From Hyaloperonospora brassicae (taxonomy: Eukaryota > Oomycota > Peronosporomycetes > Peronosporales > Peronosporaceae): DNA of 64,000 bases. The notes under the pieces were generated by a model, which saw nothing but the letters and a program-made list of their open reading frames with translations, ran no database searches and was not told where the DNA came from. Both the position numbers and the translations under genes were made by a program. The stretch spans positions 1 to 64,000 of the forward strand of contig CANTFL010000323.1 in assembly GCA_947650285.1 (NCBI GenBank), written 5' to 3'. Below, piece after piece: positions 42,876 to 53,355 of the stretch (positions within the stretch are counted from its first letter, which is position 1; every line of letters begins with the position of its first letter).

Positions 42876-45753
42876 GAGTCGGCGACAAAGTTTCAGACGG
42901 TCAACGGAGAAGTCGCTAGTGCTGGTAGTACGATGGTACAGTTCCGCTTTCCGTCTCTCCAGCCTTCGACCATAATCACGCACAAGTTCGAAATTCTGGA
43001 TCAGAGCCAGGATGCCATGGTGATCGGTCGTGATATCCTGAATGAACTAGGAATCGTGCTCAATTTTAAAGACAAACTGGTTCAGTGGGATGGTCACTAT
43101 ACACATTTAAACACCGGCGGGTCATCGTCTCCCAACGCAAGTGATTATGAATTCCCCGAAGAGAGCAAAGAAGTCGATAACACTGCAGTGCGACCAGAAG
43201 ACCTCATGCCAGACAGGCTATCCAAGCCACTCGTCGGCAAATATCTCCAGCTTCTTCGTGATAACGAGCATCTCTATGACGGTCACTTGGGGAGGATGAG
43301 ATTCGAAGACTACGCTCTACCAATAGTGCCGGAGTACAAGCCTGTACACGCAAAACCGTATCCAGTCCCAAGAAGCCTCGAAAACAAGGCTCGAGAGCTC
43401 ATCCAGCATTTGGTCAGCATCGACGTGCTGGAGCAGATTTTTGATTCAGAAATGGCATCGCCTGCTTTTTTCTCAAGAAGCCCAACGGATCACTTCGTCT
43501 ACTGATAGATTTTCGCGGACTTAACCGATATCTGAAACGCAGCCCTTATTACGTCCCACGTATACGCGAGATCCTGTTGCGTCTCGCAGGAGCCAAGTAT
43601 CTGTCAACATTCGATGCTAACATGGGGTATTACGCGCGTCGCCTTGCTGCCTCAAGCCGTGGTCACACAGCTTTCTGTCTTCCGTTCGGGAAGTATCAAT
43701 ACAAGCGACTCCCAATGGGCATTTCTACAGCACCGGACGAATACCAAGCCTGCATGGAGAAGATTTTTGGCGATCTGGCTTTTGTGGTAGTCTATTTGGA
43801 TGATATACTCGTCTACTCCGATAGTGAAGAGACGCACCTAGAGCACCTACACATTGTGTTCAAGCGACTAACCAAGTATGGGGTAACTCTCAACGGAAAG
43901 AAGTGCCACATCCTCAGACAGTCCGTCGACTATCTCGGCTTTACGCTGACATCTCAAGGGATCCAGCCCCAACAAAAGAAGATTCAAGCCATCCAACAAA
44001 TTTCCGTCCCCAAAACCAGGAAGGAACTACGCCGCTTCCTCGGAATGATTAATTACTATAGAGATATGGTACCCAACAAGACGGCATTGTGCCAACCTCT
44101 CAACCGATTCACCAGCTCCAAAGTCCCGTTCGACTGGTTGTCTAGCGACACGGAAGCATTTCACGCTATCCAGAAAGCGTTTGCCCAAGCCGTACTGCTC
44201 GCGTTTCCTGACTTTGAGCAACCATTTCACGTCTACGCCGATGCCAGCGGAAAGCAAATCGGTGGCATCATTATGCAGAAGAACAAGATTCTCGCCTGCT
44301 ATTCCCGAAGTCTCAACAAGCATCAAGTGAATTACACAACGATGGAGCTTGAGCTACTCTCTAGCGTTGAAATGCTGCGCGAATACCGCACCATGCTGCT
44401 CGGGTTCCCTGTGGTTGCTCACACCGACCATAAGAACCTAATTTATCCGACCGAAACCAGCCTGCGCGTTAAGCGCTGGAAGCTCCTGTTGGCTGAGTAC
44501 AGGCTATCGATGCATTACATCAAGGGAACCAAGAATGTTGGTGCTGATGCGTTTTCCCGGATGAGATTCGATGCGATTAACACGAAGACTCATTTGCAGC
44601 TCGCGGACGAGATATGCGCTACCGCTGATGAACCAGATTGTGTCATGCATGGTCGGTTCTTCGCGAACATCAAGATAAGGACTTGATGATTCAAAAAATC
44701 AAGACAGCTTGCCTCAACGGCAACAACAATCCTGACTATCAGCTTCTACCTCTACTCGGCTGCACGCTGGTCGCGTACCACAAGCGCGTCATCGTGCCCG
44801 ATAGCTTGCGAGAAGATCTCATTCGTTGGTATCACTTAACGCTCAGTCACCCTGGCGGTGAACGACAGTACAAGACAATGAGGCAGGTTCTCTACTGGCC
44901 CGGAATGGAAGCCGCGATCACCAAGAATGCGAAAGATTGTCTAACTTGCAAGAAGGCAAAGGTCCACGGAGGCAAGCAGGACTATGGATTACTACCACCA
45001 CGAACACTCAAGACGGTGAACCCCTTTGACACCGTTCATGTCGATCTCATTGGTCCCTACGAAGACGGACACTACGGTATTACCATGATTGACCATGCGA
45101 CGCGTTGGCTGGAAGTGGGTATTCAGCACGACAAAACTTCGCTGACCACAGCCGAAAGCTTCGATCGTGAATGGCTGTGCCGCTACCCGCGTCCTGTAAC
45201 GGTTATACACGACCTAGGAACGGAATTCACTGGTGACGAGTTTCAAGAATTGCTCCGCAGCTACGGGATACAAGCCAAGCCTATAACAAGCAAGAACCCT
45301 CAAGCTAACGCTATTTGTGAACGCGTTCACCTCGAGATTTTAAATGTCATCAGGTGCCACGATGGCGCTGACTGGAAGAAAACCATTCACTACGCTGCAT
45401 TCGCCGTGCGAGCAAGCTACCACAGCATTCTTAATGCTTCCCCAGGTCAACTACTCTTCGGTCACGATATGATCACTCGTCAGCTTTATAACGCCAACTG
45501 GAGCTATCTATCGAAGCGTCGTTTTGATGCAATTCTCGCCGACAATGACCGCGAGAATAGCAAACGCCTCGAGCATTTCTACAATACGGGAGACCACGTG
45601 ATGTTACGCGTCCCCAAGAAGTTCCGTGCAAAATTGCACGCAGTGGCAACCGGACCTTTTGTTATCCGCCAAGTTCACAGCAACGGCACTGTGACCATCG
45701 ACAAGGGAGCAATGGCAGAACGTGTGAGCATCCGCCGCATTTTTCCGTGCTAA
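42876..45753 (+). pseudogene. Gypsy-2 pol (protease remnant, RT, RNase H, integrase)
   Basis: Protease C-terminal half (Val-Ile-Gly-Arg-Asp-Ile-Leu-Asn-Glu-Leu-Gly-Ile) without its active site. RT begins in the 42816-43505 frame (Tyr-Lys-Pro-Val-His-Ala-Lys-Pro-Tyr) and after a frame change at about 43500 continues through 43577-44686, with Tyr-Leu-Asp-Asp-Ile-Leu-Val-Tyr-Ser, then RNase H (Ala-Asp-Ala-Ser-Gly, Thr-Met-Glu-Leu-Glu-Leu, His-Thr-Asp-His-Lys-Asn). A second frame change at about 44640-44690 leads to the integrase (44638-45753): finger His-(x)3-4-His...Cys-Leu-Thr-Cys, core Val-Asp-Leu-Ile-Gly, His-Asp-Leu-Gly-Thr-Glu-Phe, Pro-Gln-Ala-Asn-Ala-Ile-Cys-Glu. All catalytic acids of RT and integrase are present. 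No chromodomain. Confidence 0.88.
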
Positions 45754-45777
45754 ATCTCACAGATCATGGGGGGAGTA

Positions 45778-45991
45778 TGACATGGGTTGTCTATCGATAT
45801 GACCTGCGAGACCATCCTTGGATTGCGCCAGACGAAAGAAGATTGCGCCAGACGAAAGAAGATTGCGCCAGACTGGATATGATGACACCAGACTAGCCTA
45901 CCAAGTTTAACACTCCTCCTCAATATATTCATTCTCCATTTCACTACATTAGACTCGAGCCCCTCTGCAAGCCACGGGCCGGGTTTGTCAT
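45778..45991 (+). repeat. Gypsy-2 3' LTR with 20-bp tandem repeats
   Basis: Begins TGACATGGG directly after a purine tract (ATGGGGGGAGTA, 45766-45777) and ends GGGTTTGTCA. It contains three tandem copies of a 20-bp unit starting GATTGCGCCAGACGAAAGAA at 45821, 45841 and 45861 (last one partial), within a promoter-like part. Boundaries follow TG...CA and the purine tract; the partner LTR is missing. Confidence 0.65.
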
Positions 45992-46019
45992 TTTGATATA
46001 AAAACACGTGCGGGTTAAC

Positions 46020-47210
46020 GTCGTATCCGACCGGCCTTTTCAGGTGGTATAAGTGGACTTTGTGATTACTTTATCAATTCCCGAAGAGGGAATGCTGCGC
46101 TGCTATTGGTTCGAGATCACTAGACGGAATTCGTGATTGCAAAGGCCATGAGTGCAACATGTGCATTAGAAATGGCGAAGGCTTTAGAAGAAAACATGTT
46201 CCGTCGTTTTGGAGCTCCCAGCCTCATTCGCCATGACAAAGACTCAAGATTCATGAGTGAAGATTTTAAACTTTCGCCGAGATGATAAGGTTTAAATCTC
46301 GAGCTACGTTGAGTTACAGTTCCCAAGCGAACGGACAACAAGAACGCAGCAAGAAAACAATGATACAGACAGTGCGGGCGTATGTAGAAGACCGACTCGA
46401 AGCAGACTGGGAAGACATTGCCGAGCGATTGGTACACGCCATCAATAAAGTCCGAGAATCTACGAGGAAGGAGACCCCCCTTCTACCTAGTTCATGGTTG
46501 GGACGCGCACTCTACACTGAAGGCCATGACCGAGCCTATCCGGCAGACACCGGCTGTAGTTGGCAAAGGGATAGCACTAACAGACCCGGTCATGTAAAGA
46601 CGCGAATTTAACCGCCAGTGAGAGAGAGCGCTCAGGCTCGCGAAGGAATACCAAGTGTGTGCGAAAGTTCGACGAGCAAGATATCACAATGAAAGGCTAT
46701 CCCCGGCAAAACGACGAACCCTCCCACGAATAGCGCGATCAGATCATACTAAAGAATCGGGTCAACAAGATGAAGAAAGAGAATCGCAATTTGAGAATAG
46801 ATTCGAAGAAGGGGTTTAAGTATGGCTGTTCATGGAGAAAGTGAAGCCTGGTCTGAAGCAGACGCTGGCTCATCGATGACATGGGCCGTTCCGAATAAAG
46901 AGACGAGTGGGCCATTTTGCTTTCGAATTAGAAACACCCAATAGATGTGGGTATCGATTCTATCCTATCGTACATGTGTCACGCTTGAGGAATGTTAGGG
47001 GCCGTGGTGAACGTCGCGCTAGACGGTTAGTAACTGGACTGGCGGAGGCTGACCGTTTCGACTTCGATGAAGAACGTCTATGAGAGATTAGTTGGGAGCC
47101 AGGTAAAGTAAGCAGGAGATACGAAGTAGAATCAATCGTCGATGACGACTTATCACTCTCGACGAGCATTGTCAGAACTCAGCGACGGTTCCTGGTAAAG
47201 TAAAATGTTT
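46020..47210 (+). pseudogene. Gypsy-3 pol, 3' part (integrase core and chromodomain-like end)
   Basis: Arg-Pro-Phe-Gln-Val-Val, stop, Val-Asp-Phe-Val-Ile (about 46036-46070) starts the integrase core. Ile-Arg-His-Asp-Lys-Asp-Ser-Arg-Phe-Met-Ser-Glu (46226-46261) is the second acid block, and Ser-Gln-Ala-Asn-Gly-Gln-Gln-Glu-Arg (46322-46348) the third. Near 47085-47205 a segment with Ser-Trp-Glu-Pro-Gly-Lys and Tyr-Glu-Val-Glu-Ser-Ile-Val-Asp-Asp ends in Phe-Leu-Val-Lys and looks like the chromodomain start of this Gypsy group. Frameshifts throughout. Confidence 0.65.
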
Positions 47211-47577
47211 ATGACTTACCGACATGGGAGCCGTTATCTAGTCTGTCATGCGGAGGTCTGTTTTACGATTACCTACGGCAGAAAATGCGAGAATGAATTC
47301 AAGATGGTGCGAATGGAAGATGAGTGTTGGCCACGCACCACGGGATCAATACCCTTATCTCTGTGATGGCAAGCAGGCCAAAATGAAGAAGTAAGCAACT
47401 GGGTCAATATTGCACAAGGTACATAAAAGAGAAGTACTGAATTACTCAAATGGATGACCAAAAGATCGACGAGGATAGACTCGACGAACCAAGCCCCGGC
47501 GAGACGAGATCCCAGCCAGATTAAATGCGGGAATTAGATGTCATTGACAACATCGACAGACTCGTTGAGTCGCGAAA

Positions 47578-47766
47578 TTGAACGCTAAGCGACCGAAGAG
47601 GCAAAAATTTGCGTTTCACGAAGCTTTACAGGAACGGGTGCAACAGATCTCACAGCAGAAGGAGCAAGTTCGTCGGGATCGACGTCGTCGACGATACGAG
47701 ACACCACATCTCTCGCAAAAATTCCCACCGGCACAAATACTGGGAGCTCAGGATGATGTGGCCTGA
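47578..47766 (+). pseudogene. Short basic coiled-coil ORF downstream of Gypsy-3
   Basis: A 62-codon frame, Lys/Arg/Gln-rich (Phe-His-Glu-Ala-Leu-Gln-Glu-Arg-Val-Gln-Gln, then Arg-Arg-Asp-Arg-Arg-Arg-Arg-Arg-Tyr), with helical, coiled-coil-like composition. It may be the tail of the Gypsy-3 polyprotein or a chance frame. No ATG is needed if it is a pol remnant. Confidence 0.3.
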
Positions 47767-47799
47767 AGTAAATGTTGTTAGGGTGCTCTCCCGGCTAAG

Positions 47800-48747
47800 T
47801 CAACCTCCGACCCGCCATGGCTTCAAAGCATCCAACGCAACGAGCTTGGCATACCAGTCAGGCCTGGAAGGAACCCACGCGTGAGTCACGCGTGGGTAGT
47901 AGAGCATGAAAGGTTCATAATAGAGCTCAGGATCGAGCGCAGGAGCCGGAACGTCCGGCATTTGCACGTAGACTGCTTCGTCCACGATACGGTTAAGAGA
48001 CTTAACACCTAGCCGGAGGAGGCGTCCAAGGCGCTTGCGAGCAGCGGAGTACTCCGACTAAAGCGCGAAAAGAGTGCTTACATCAGCAGTCGACCGGGTA
48101 TGGTCAAAGCCCGAGTGCATCTCCATCAGCACGCTGGAATCGACGAGCCTGTGACTTCTCTCCCATAAAGCGACGTACACCTTCGACCGAGAATTAACAG
48201 TCCCATCACTGTCGACTTCATGACGGAACCCGCGGTATCGAACCAGGAATGACAGACAGCGTCCAGAATACTGTAAGTCGGGAGATACCTTTTGGAAGAC
48301 AAGAGTCTGGCCCGAGCATTATGAAGGCGAGCCGCCGCCATATACATAGGTGCAGCCGGGAAAAAAATCGAGATCCACCTGACAGGGATGATACGGGATG
48401 AACACGTCCATCTTCGCGCGAATAGCATCATCTGAAACGGGAGTAGCCGCGACGACAGGTCGTCCATGGATATCTTCAATGAGGAGAGGCGACCGAGCGG
48501 CAGTAATCTGGGCCCAACACCAGGCCGAACCGGGGTGATAAAACGTGATATCCACACTTTTTTGCATCGCGGGGATATGACGAGAATAACGTGCCACAGC
48601 CCGGGCCGCACGGGTGCGAAGCACCGACAGGGGCACACACAACAAGGGAGGCATCTCAAACATCACAGATGCGGGGACAGGTGGTGCGACAGCGGTCTCA
48701 GCCGTTTCAATGGCCTCAGACGTAGAAATGCTAAATCGACGAGTCAA
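47800..48747 (-). pseudogene. Unknown protein remnant
   Basis: Minus-strand frames 48747-48319 (Phe-Tyr-His-Pro-Gly-Ser-Ala-Trp-Cys-Trp-Ala-Gln, then Val-Asp-Leu-Asp-Phe-Phe-Pro-Gly) and 47985-47800 (Tyr-Tyr-Glu-Pro-Phe-Met-Leu-Tyr-Tyr-Pro-Arg-Val, ending Trp-Arg-Val-Gly-Gly) have protein-like composition with aromatic-rich segments. Frames between them are broken by stops. I do not recognise the family. It lies between Gypsy-3 and LINE-2 and could be a host pseudogene or part of another transposon. Confidence 0.35.
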
Positions 48748-48827
48748 TACCGTCCGAGGTGCAGCTTGAGAGACAGTAGAGCTGGTACACGGTGAAGGTG
48801 CCTTTTGGGAAGGTTTGGCGGACGTAG

Positions 48828-49537
48828 ATGCGGACGAGCGACCCGACCAACGTTTTTTTATCGGTGTCGCTGGATGCGCGGTGGTGGGAACCAGGCTCGG
48901 CGGCGATGAGGATGCGGGGACGGCAGGAGAAGATGGAGGAGACGGATGTTCTTAAGACAACCACGGCCGGAGACACAGGAACCGACGTCAACGAGGTCGA
49001 AGGGGCCACCGACGCCAGCGAAGTCGAGGTTGTCACAGACGTCAGCAAAGCCGACGAAGTAACTGACTCCGATCTAGAAACTCTAGAACCAACTCGTCGA
49101 GATCTAGCTGACATATGTGGGCGACGACCATGAACTAGAGAAGCACGCGATCGCGTGGCAACAGAACACGTGGCCAAGGTGCTGGGTCCATGCCTGCGGA
49201 CGTGTATATAGTAGTCGACATGCCGGACGTCATACCCAGTGAGAGAGGAACCGCGATTAAAGACGAATACGGCATCAACGACGTCGATCCGGACACGGGA
49301 GAATACACTCGTCGAGACCTAGCGGACGCAAGTGAAGGATTAACCCAATCGCGACTTCGAAGAACACGCGACTGCACGGCCGTCAAACTACCCAATCAAT
49401 TCTCTGTGATGGACAAGCGGCGATTCCTAGTGCTTCGCCGAGCCGGCGAGTCAGTAACAATCGTAGAACGCGGGGAGGTTACATACGATGGCAAGGATTA
49501 CACTTTATCACTGCTTGCAGCCGGGGCCGATGGATAA
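48828..49537 (+). pseudogene. Unknown acidic protein remnant, two pieces
   Basis: Frames 48828-49133 and 49190-49537. The first is Asp/Glu/Thr/Val-rich with repeated Thr-Asp-x-Ser/Asn-(Lys/Glu)-(Ala/Val) units. Both contain an Arg-Arg-Asp-Leu-Ala-Asp motif (ends of Glu-Pro-Thr-Arg-Arg-Asp-Leu-Ala-Asp and Glu-Tyr-Thr-Arg-Arg-Asp-Leu-Ala-Asp), which suggests a duplicated or frameshifted segment. The second piece ends Ser-Leu-Leu-Ala-Ala-Gly-Ala-Asp-Gly just before the LINE-2 tail. Function unknown. Confidence 0.3.
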
Positions 49538-49630
49538 ATATGATGATGATAAGTTGAGGTATATTTAGGTACGCTAGCGACCCACTATATCCTGTCATCG
49601 GGCAGCAGAGCTGCCGCGGCAACGACTATT

Positions 49631-50671
49631 TTATATACTAGGTAGAACTAGTCCTCGGACAATAGAGCGCCTACGCGCAGCCTCTTGTCTCGAGATGATC
49701 CGGTTCCTCGGCGTCAGCGTGGGGCCCGGTATGTCTATATGTTCGATGTGAGAAGTCTCTAGCCAGTGATTGACATCATTATCGAGAAACGCTGTAGCCG
49801 CCTTGACCACAATGTGGTCGGAGGACGCGTGCACCTGTATTGACGCCCTTGTATCCATGGCGATATTTGCCAGTCGATCTGCCATTTTGTTGTATGTGCG
49901 ATAATGATGTCCCCAGCTGGAGACCTCAATAGCAGTAGCGAGGACGCACGCTTCGCGAAATAACCGGAGTAAGTGAGGCGCGCGTGGAGGGTGGCTAGTT
50001 CGAAGTTGCGAAAGTACTATCGCACTGTCCCCCACAACATGCAGAGGATAGAAGCCGCTGTTCTTCGCCTGTCGAAGACCTACGACGAGGCCGCAGTATT
50101 CAGCTACATTGTTAGTGGTATCGGGAGAACCATACGACATGCTTGACACCCACTGGACGCAAGCGGCGTGTGTCTGAGTGTGTAGTTGGACAATGACGGA
50201 TCCAGCTCCGCCCGGACCAGGATTGCCTCTAGATCCTCCGTCGAAAAATAGAAGGAACATCACTCCAGGGCACCGCGCAAGAGGAAGCCGTTGTAGCGCA
50301 GGCGGGTCGCCGGAGCTGAGAAGCTTATCAGCCAATGCTGACCTGACTTGTGCAAAGAGTTGCTCGGCCCCGCCCTTGTCAGGCTGGTAGGTTGACCCAC
50401 GAAACCGGCTGACCGCACGTCGAAAGAGAGTATGAAATCTGGCTGTATGTACCTCCTGAGGCAAAGACGAGTCGTCCATGCGGTGGAGGCGCTCGACCCA
50501 GATGGCATGGAGTGTTGTTGATACGACAAAACGCCATAGCTCTCGAGAATTAGGGAATACTGCAGCCTGAGCTTTCGTAGCATCTGTGCCAGGATGGAAA
50601 GATTGTTTGATAGCATCCCATGCGGCATGCGGTATATCCGGGAGGTCGAGGCCAAACACCCATACGTTCAA
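49631..50671 (-). CDS. LINE-2 C-terminal RNase H region
   Basis: 346 open codons. After about 135 residues of linker, RNase H starts: Leu-Phe-Phe-Asp-Gly-Gly-Ser-Arg-Gly-Asn-Pro-Gly (first catalytic Asp), Thr-Asn-Asn-Val-Ala-Glu-Tyr (catalytic Glu), Val-Val-Gly-Asp-Ser-Ala-Ile-Val (second Asp) and Asn-Lys-Met-Ala-Asp-Arg-Leu-Ala-Asn (last Asp). All four acids are intact. It removes RNA from the hybrid during reverse transcription. It is the 3' end of ORF2 separated by a frame change from RT. Confidence 0.85.
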   Translation of the reverse strand: MNVWVFGLDLPDIPHAAWDAIKQSFHPGTDATKAQAAVFPNSRELWRFVVSTTLHAIWVERLHRMDDSSLPQEVHTARFHTLFRRAVSRFRGSTYQPDKGGAEQLFAQVRSALADKLLSSGDPPALQRLPLARCPGVMFLLFFDGGSRGNPGPGGAGSVIVQLHTQTHAACVQWVSSMSYGSPDTTNNVAEYCGLVVGLRQAKNSGFYPLHVVGDSAIVLSQLRTSHPPRAPHLLRLFREACVLATAIEVSSWGHHYRTYNKMADRLANIAMDTRASIQVHASSDHIVVKAATAFLDNDVNHWLETSHIEHIDIPGPTLTPRNRIISRQEAARRRSIVRGLVLPSI

Positions 50672-51022
50672 GTCGGTCGCCGTAAAAGAGCCGAGCCCCC
50701 GCCACCGATCCAGGATATAGGTCCAGTGGCGACGTGCGCTAGGGCAGGTCCAGAATACATGGCTAGCCGTCGCCGGACCTGTAGCAACACACTCTGGGAC
50801 GGGGCACGACAGATCATGTTAAGCCCAATTCCATAGAGGGAAGCTGTTACTCTTCAGTCTATACAGCGTCTGAGTATTGGTAGGAAAGGAAGCTCGAATC
50901 TGCCGGATTCCTCGCCAAGTAATTAACGGCGTGCCTTCCGAGATCAATTTATAGTCCTCCTTTGCCCCACGATCACTGAGGATGCGAGCGCCTGCAGTGC
51001 GACGGTGTTGGCAGATCGTCCG

Positions 51023-53340
51023 TTAAAGTTTGTGGCGTTGTGGCTGCCATCGTCTCCTCCCAGCCCAAAATTGTACAACGCGCGTAAGCGCCGGATGCGC
51101 GCCAAAGTGCACAGGGGTACCACTGGCCGTAGACGCGGCAGCATCACAGGCCGCCATGGACGAGATGGGCTGTACTCCGCCGTCCATGCCCGTATCAAAA
51201 TGATTCATCGATGTACCATCAGGATGAAGTAGCCAATCATGATACCGGTGCACCTTGGTCGAGTACGCAATCAACGCGCCCGGCTCAATTGCCCGATACA
51301 TCAATGTTGGAAAGTTGTACAAGAGGGCGACGCAAAAGGACCCATAGTGCCGCTGTTTCGCCATCGATTGGTTAGCCATGTCACGCGTAGGTAAAAAACA
51401 GACAATCCCGCTCTGTAAATTTCTCCAAGACAATATATCGCCAAGGTAACGCAGTCCCCTCGCGAATTCGACCCCCTTTAAGTTATATGCCCTACCGCGG
51501 CTATCTCTCAGCCATGACATATCCTGGAGCGTTGCGTGCACCAACCACCGGTAGTTAAAACGCCCCGAGGACGCTACTTCCGCTCGCATCCCGGAACGCA
51601 GTTGATCATCAATTACTCTGCGAGCATAAATTGTGATACTACCATCGTCTATATAGTCGACCTGGGCTCTCGATGTAAAAGACATAGCCCGCCGGCAAAT
51701 CTCCTGAACCCCACCTAGACGGGCATGTCTAGCCCCCTCGATACCAACAACGGCCGACCCAGTAAGCCAGATAGTCGCGTGATATCTAGGTTGCTTATCA
51801 TTCACCCAGCAAGGAGTGATGTATGCCGACCCCGTCTGAGGACATCCCCATAAGTAGTCACCAATCAGTAACTCGCGCGAACTAACAGTAGCAGACCACT
51901 GACCGACCGCCGTTGCCGCCATAGTCATTAGATCCGTTCTAATACAAGGCACGGCTAATCCCCCTTGCTGGATCGGGAGAGACGCCATGTCGGAGGGAAC
52001 CCATGGTCGGGACCTCTTGCCATCAAGGACGCCCCATACAAAGTCCATAATCAAGATGTGCAACCGGGTAACCACAGCCGGAGGAGGCCAACAGTGCCGA
52101 GCTAAAAATGTTATTTTGGGCACCGCAACAGCGCTGGCAATCCTAGCCCGTTGTTCCACCGTGTGAGTTTTCTCCCGGGCTAATACAAGCCGGATCCAGA
52201 GAGATCGTTGGCATTTGTTCCAGTTTTCAGCCACCGCATCCTGTTGACCCACTAAGACACCCCAATACCTGCAAGATGCAGTGAAGACTGTAGAGTGAGT
52301 CCACAGGTGTCGAGTGGCAGAGATGACCCACGAGAGTCCAGCTCAATAACCATCGATTTTGCTCGATTTGCTAGGAGGCCCGAAACGGTGGCAAAGTCAT
52401 CGAGAATAGCTACGACAGTTGTAACCGCCGACCGATCGCGAAGGTATACAGCGGTGTCGTCAGCGTATCCCGAGACTTTGAACTCGGCAGTACGTCGTCC
52501 AGCCGTCAGAGGTACCCCGCGAATGTCCCCCCGTCCCTGGATTACCCTGTATACACCATCAAGTGCGAGAATAAAAAGCAGTGGGGCCAGGGGACAACCT
52601 TGCCGAATACCACAGACAACGTTTCTGCGACTTGAGCGGTAACCATTGACAAGAAATCGGCAGGTAGTATCATGGTGTAACGCCGCAATGACTGATACAA
52701 ATTGAGTTGAAAAGCCAAGCCACGTAAGCGCCGCAAGTAGATAAGGACGTTGCAACGTGTCGTACGCCTTGGCAAAATCGAGAAGCAAGACAATGGAACC
52801 ATGTAAATCACTGTCTAAAGTCGCGGCTTTGCGAGCCGCAGTAAAAATATCAAGAGCCGTATGGATTGAACGATGCGGGACAAAACCAACTTGAGCTGGA
52901 AGAACGAGACTTGTGAGCATCGGACGCACTCGAAATGAGAGAATCTTGGCAAATAACTTGTATTCGCTGTTGAGCAACGCTATTGGGCGATGATCAAGTG
53001 GCACGGCGGAAGCCGACGTTTTCTTCAGACATTGAATGTTCGCTTCACCAAACGACGCCGGAAAGACGCTGCACTTTAGCCATCTGGTGTACAATGCGGC
53101 GAGTACAGGCGCGAGCACATCCGCGTAATCTCTGTAAAAGGTATTGTTGAGCTCATCCGGACCCGCGGCTTTACCGCGTTTGAGCCGCTTTAAGGCCCCG
53201 CTCACATCTTCTTGATCAATGTCTGATGTCACGTTGGAGTCGTCAACTCGGTCCGGTGGGGATGCCCTGGCTAAAAATGCGGAGGTTTCTTCGGGAGAGG
53301 CGAAAGCATAAGTCATAATACGCTCCCAACCGTCAGCCAT
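51023..53340 (-). pseudogene. LINE-2 reverse transcriptase
   Basis: The frame 53340-52252 holds all RT blocks: Lys-Arg-Gly-Lys-Ala-Ala-Gly-Pro-Asp-Glu-Leu, Arg-Pro-Ile-Ala-Leu-Leu-Asn, Gln-Val-Gly-Phe-Val-Pro-His-Arg-Ser, Leu-Leu-Asp-Phe-Ala-Lys-Ala-Tyr-Asp, Gly-Ile-Arg-Gln-Gly-Cys-Pro-Leu-Ala-Pro-Leu-Leu-Phe, and Gly-Tyr-Ala-Asp-Asp-Thr-Ala-Val. The catalytic Asp triad is intact. It ends at a stop (52252) in the thumb; the following frame 52252-51023 continues the thumb and C-terminal region (Lys-Ile-Thr-Phe-Leu-Ala-Arg-His-Cys-Trp) after a frameshift at about 52252. The Cys/His finger expected after RT is at about 50700-50850 in poor shape. Confidence 0.85.
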
Positions 53341-53355
53341 CTCATCAGCAAGTTT

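Larger units (their letters stand above)
42850..45991 (+). mobile_element. Gypsy-2: younger Gypsy lacking gag and 5' LTR, inserted in Gypsy-3 integrase
   Basis: Starts inside a protease domain at about 42850-42876 and ends with a 3' LTR. The Gypsy-3 integrase stops just before it and resumes about 50 bp after it. No 5' LTR or gag was found to the left, and no target duplication could be defined. Coding quality is clearly better than Gypsy-3. Confidence 0.7.
37700..47300 (+). mobile_element. Gypsy-3: old, heavily decayed Gypsy retrotransposon
   Basis: Order on the plus strand: gag zinc-finger region, protease, RT, RNase H, integrase finger, then (after Gypsy-2) integrase core and a chromodomain-like end. 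Every domain is recognisable only as short fragments with many stops. I found no LTR pair; the bounds given are those of recognisable coding similarity. Gypsy-2 sits in the integrase, between the His-Cys finger and the core. Confidence 0.7.

Noticed and set aside
45821..45874. Three 20-bp repeats considered as a CRISPR array
   Set aside because: No spacers, eukaryotic context, located in an LTR.
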